This document shows positions 5,790-7,629 of a DNA stretch of 7,629 bases, one piece after another (the first letter of the stretch is position 1; every line of letters starts with the position of its first letter). Origin of the DNA: CAZPFP01 sp964585895 (GTDB lineage: Bacteria; Patescibacteriota; Microgenomatia; PFEM01; JAHIFH01); NCBI GenBank assembly GCA_964585895.1, contig CAZPFP010000029.1, positions 1 through 7,629 on the forward strand. The letters are read 5' to 3'. The notes beneath the pieces are model-generated. The model had not been told where the DNA came from. It saw nothing but the letters and a program-made list of their open reading frames with translations, and did not search any database. Both the position numbers and the translations under genes were made by a program.

Positions 5790-7154
5790 ATGGAAAGAAC
5801 ATTAGCTAAGGAGACTCCTAAAAAGACAGGTGAGAAAATTAAACTTTGTGGTTGGGTTGACCGCCGTCGAGACCATGGCAAGCTGGTTTTTATTGACTTA
5901 AGGGATAGGAGCGGGGTGGTCCAAATAGTCGGCAAGGAAGAACTAGGAAATTTGCGGATTTCTGATGTGGTTGAAGTGGAAGGAACAGTTAAAAAGAGAC
6001 CTGAGGATTTGGTTAACCTGAAGTTGGCAACAGGTAAAATAGAGGTAAAAGTTGCCAAGATTGAGATTTTAGCCCGGTCAAAAGATTTGCCCTTTGATAT
6101 TCGCGGTGATGGCTATCAGATTGGGGAAGAAATAAGATTGAAATATCGCTATCTTGATCTCCGCCGCCCCCGATTAGTTAGAAACCTTGAACTTCGTCAT
6201 AAGATGATTAAGTTTATTCGCGATTGGCTTGATAAAAGGGGTTTTATTGAAATTGAAACCCCGATTCTTTCCAAAGCCACGCCGGAGGGAGCCCGTGACT
6301 TTCTTGTGCCCTCGCGTCTCCAGCCAGGAAAATTCTATGCCTTGCCTCAAGCACCCCAACAATATAAGCAACTTTTAATGGTGGCCGGTTTTGAAAAATA
6401 TTACCAAATTGCCCGATGTTTTCGTGACGAAGACTCTCGGACGGACCGAGCCTATGGTGAATTTACCCAACTCGACTTAGAAATGTCTTTCACCACTCAG
6501 GAAGAAATTCTTCAATTAACCGAAGAACTTTTTACGGCCATCACGGAAAAAGTGCTTAAAAAGAGGGTTTTTAAAAAACCCTTTCCCCGCTTTACTCACC
6601 AAGAAGCGATCAAGAAATATGGGGCCGATAAATTTGATCTAAGAGAGAAAAAAGATCCTGACACGGTTGCTTTTGCGTGGGTATTGGATTTTCCTTTGTT
6701 TGAGAAAACTAAAGAGAAAAAGATTACTTCGTCTCATCATCCTTTTACCGCTCCCAAAGATAAAGATATTCCTTTACTAGATAGAGAGCCGATGAAAGTC
6801 CATTCTTGGCAGCACGATCTGGTTTGTAACGGCCTTGAAGTGGGCGGAGGTAGCATCAGAATTACTGACCCTAAACTCCAAAGAAAAATTTTTAAAATAT
6901 TAGGCCTTTCCGATAAAGAAATTGAAAAGAAGTTTGGTCATCTGCTTAAGGCTTTTGAATATGGTGTCCCGCCCCACGGTGGTATTGCCCCTGGAATTGA
7001 TCGCTTTCTTCAAGCAGTCCTTGGAGAACAATCGGTTCGAGAAACAATTGCTTTTCCGATGACTGCCGGAGGCCAAACAGCGATTATGGATGCCCCCAGC
7101 GAGGTGGATGAAGGACAACTTAAAGAACTAAAAATTAAGATTGTTAAAAAGTGA
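5790..7154 (+). CDS. aspS: Aspartyl-tRNA synthetase, bacterial type lacking the GAD domain; probably non-discriminating
   Basis: This class II synthetase charges tRNA with aspartate in the cytoplasm. The anticodon-binding OB fold covers about residues 15-100 (GWVDRRRDHG at 21-30). The catalytic core follows with ATPEGARDFLVPSR, QAPQQYKQLL, motif 2 FRDED (211-215) running to EFTQ (224-227), SSHHPFT, NGLEVGGGSIRI, and motif 3 GIAPGIDRF (398-406). These are bacterial-type motifs, yet the protein has only 454 residues against roughly 590 usually. The GAD insertion normally found between YGADKFDLR (277-285) and WVLDFPLFE (297 onward) is reduced to about ten residues. Motif 2 reads RTDRAYGEFTQ, one residue longer than the common RADRQPEFTQ. 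His29 occupies a position linked in other bacteria to non-discriminating enzymes that charge both tRNA-Asp and tRNA-Asn. No Shine-Dalgarno precedes the ATG, and no clear promoter separates it from the repeat array; read-through from recJ is possible. The stop overlaps the next gene. Confidence 0.95.
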   Translation: MERTLAKETPKKTGEKIKLCGWVDRRRDHGKLVFIDLRDRSGVVQIVGKEELGNLRISDVVEVEGTVKKRPEDLVNLKLATGKIEVKVAKIEILARSKDLPFDIRGDGYQIGEEIRLKYRYLDLRRPRLVRNLELRHKMIKFIRDWLDKRGFIEIETPILSKATPEGARDFLVPSRLQPGKFYALPQAPQQYKQLLMVAGFEKYYQIARCFRDEDSRTDRAYGEFTQLDLEMSFTTQEEILQLTEELFTAITEKVLKKRVFKKPFPRFTHQEAIKKYGADKFDLREKKDPDTVAFAWVLDFPLFEKTKEKKITSSHHPFTAPKDKDIPLLDREPMKVHSWQHDLVCNGLEVGGGSIRITDPKLQRKIFKILGLSDKEIEKKFGHLLKAFEYGVPPHGGIAPGIDRFLQAVLGEQSVRETIAFPMTAGGQTAIMDAPSEVDEGQLKELKIKIVKK

Positions 7155-7629
7155 AGCAAAAGAAGGCTGACTTTACGGTCATAAAAATTAAACGAGGGTT
7201 TCTTTTTTTATTTGGCTTAGTTTTCTTCTTTTTTCCCAGTAATAGTTGGTATTCAATTATTCAAGCCAATTATCAGCCAGTAGGAATTCAACCGATTGAC
7301 CTGGAAATTCCGAAAGTAGCTGATTATCCAATAAATTTCACTGGTACTCCCGCTCCATCGCTAACCGCTCGCTCGGTGGTGGTTATTGATCGCGATTCAG
7401 CCGTGGTGATGTCCTCTAAAAATGAGCAAACACAGCTTTTACCAGCTTCAACCGTTAAGTTAATGACCGCCTTAGTGGCTTTAGATTATTATGATTTAGG
7501 TAAGATATTGGTGGTTGATGAAATAAACAGATTAGGACAAGATATGAAACTTGAAGAAGAAGAGAAGATTACCGTTAATAATTTGTTATATGGTGTTTTA
7601 GTCACTTCTGCCAATGATGCTGCTACCCT
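7151..7629 (+). CDS. D-alanyl-D-alanine carboxypeptidase (PBP5/DacA family), 3' end outside window
   Basis: This S11-family serine peptidase would trim the terminal D-Ala from peptidoglycan stem peptides outside the membrane. The first 159 codons are visible. A basic start (KQKKADF) is followed by a hydrophobic stretch (about 17-28, FLFLFGLVFFFF) serving as signal peptide or anchor. A linker leads into TARSVVVIDRDSAVVM. The active-site SxxK is at 100-103 (PASTVKLMTAL), and the SxN motif is S153-A-N155 in YGVLVTSANDAA, a context typical of PBP5-like enzymes. The KTG motif lies beyond the right edge, so this is a partial gene by position, not by mutation. The start is GTG at 7151, sharing GTGA with the aspS stop. 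It is the only start candidate after the in-frame TAA at 7145 and before the hydrophobic segment, and no Shine-Dalgarno is present. The overlap implies translational coupling with aspS. Confidence 0.9.
   Translation, partial: MKQKKADFTVIKIKRGFLFLFGLVFFFFPSNSWYSIIQANYQPVGIQPIDLEIPKVADYPINFTGTPAPSLTARSVVVIDRDSAVVMSSKNEQTQLLPASTVKLMTALVALDYYDLGKILVVDEINRLGQDMKLEEEEKITVNNLLYGVLVTSANDAAT

Noticed and set aside
4449..7118. Minus-strand frames of 63-95 codons opposite recJ and aspS
   Set aside because: They are antisense shadows of genes whose motifs are fully accounted for; no promoter or recognisable family supports them.
7149..7154. TGA read as a sense codon, as in some Patescibacteria
   Set aside because: AspRS ends at a sensible C-terminus at this TGA and the next gene begins there in another frame; no other frame requires TGA read-through.

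Overview
The window reads as ordinary chromosomal DNA from a small-genome, AT-rich bacterium, most likely a member of the Candidate Phyla Radiation (Patescibacteria). A Microgenomates-like lineage is my guess, not something the sequence proves. The reasons are compact versions of universal genes (an aspartyl-tRNA synthetase without its bacterial GAD insertion), an RNHCP zinc-ribbon protein beside cca, a DUF4349 membrane protein, very tight packing, and no convincing Shine-Dalgarno at any visible start. The genetic code looks standard: reading frames close with TAA or TGA, and no frame needs TGA as a sense codon.

Layout. 3-875 (+): secF, whose secD partner probably lies just outside the left edge. 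883-1095 (-): an unrecognised 70-residue basic protein. 1183-2106 (+): a two-membrane-segment DUF4349 protein that diverges from it through a short back-to-back promoter region. 2116-2424 and 2434-3852 (both -): an RNHCP protein and the CCA-adding tRNA nucleotidyltransferase, apparently one operon transcribed cca first. 3919-5565 (+): recJ, divergent from cca. 5566-5789: the only real intergenic stretch, mostly four tandem 34-bp hairpin-forming repeats plus a fifth, expanded unit. 5790-7154 (+): aspS. 7151 to the right edge (+): a D,D-carboxypeptidase (DacA/PBP5 family) that starts inside the aspS stop codon and is cut by the window end.

Functionally these are housekeeping genes: protein export (secF), tRNA maturation and charging (cca, aspS), DNA repair (recJ) and cell-wall trimming (dacA-like), plus two poorly characterised proteins and one unknown. 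I see no defence system, prophage, transposase, CRISPR array or RNA gene. The part that known features explain least is the 34-bp repeat array between recJ and aspS. Next is a consistent promoter pattern in which -10 boxes sit only 6-9 bases before start codons, suggesting leaderless or nearly leaderless transcripts. The AspRS is also informative: it lacks the GAD domain and carries a histidine that points to a non-discriminating enzyme.
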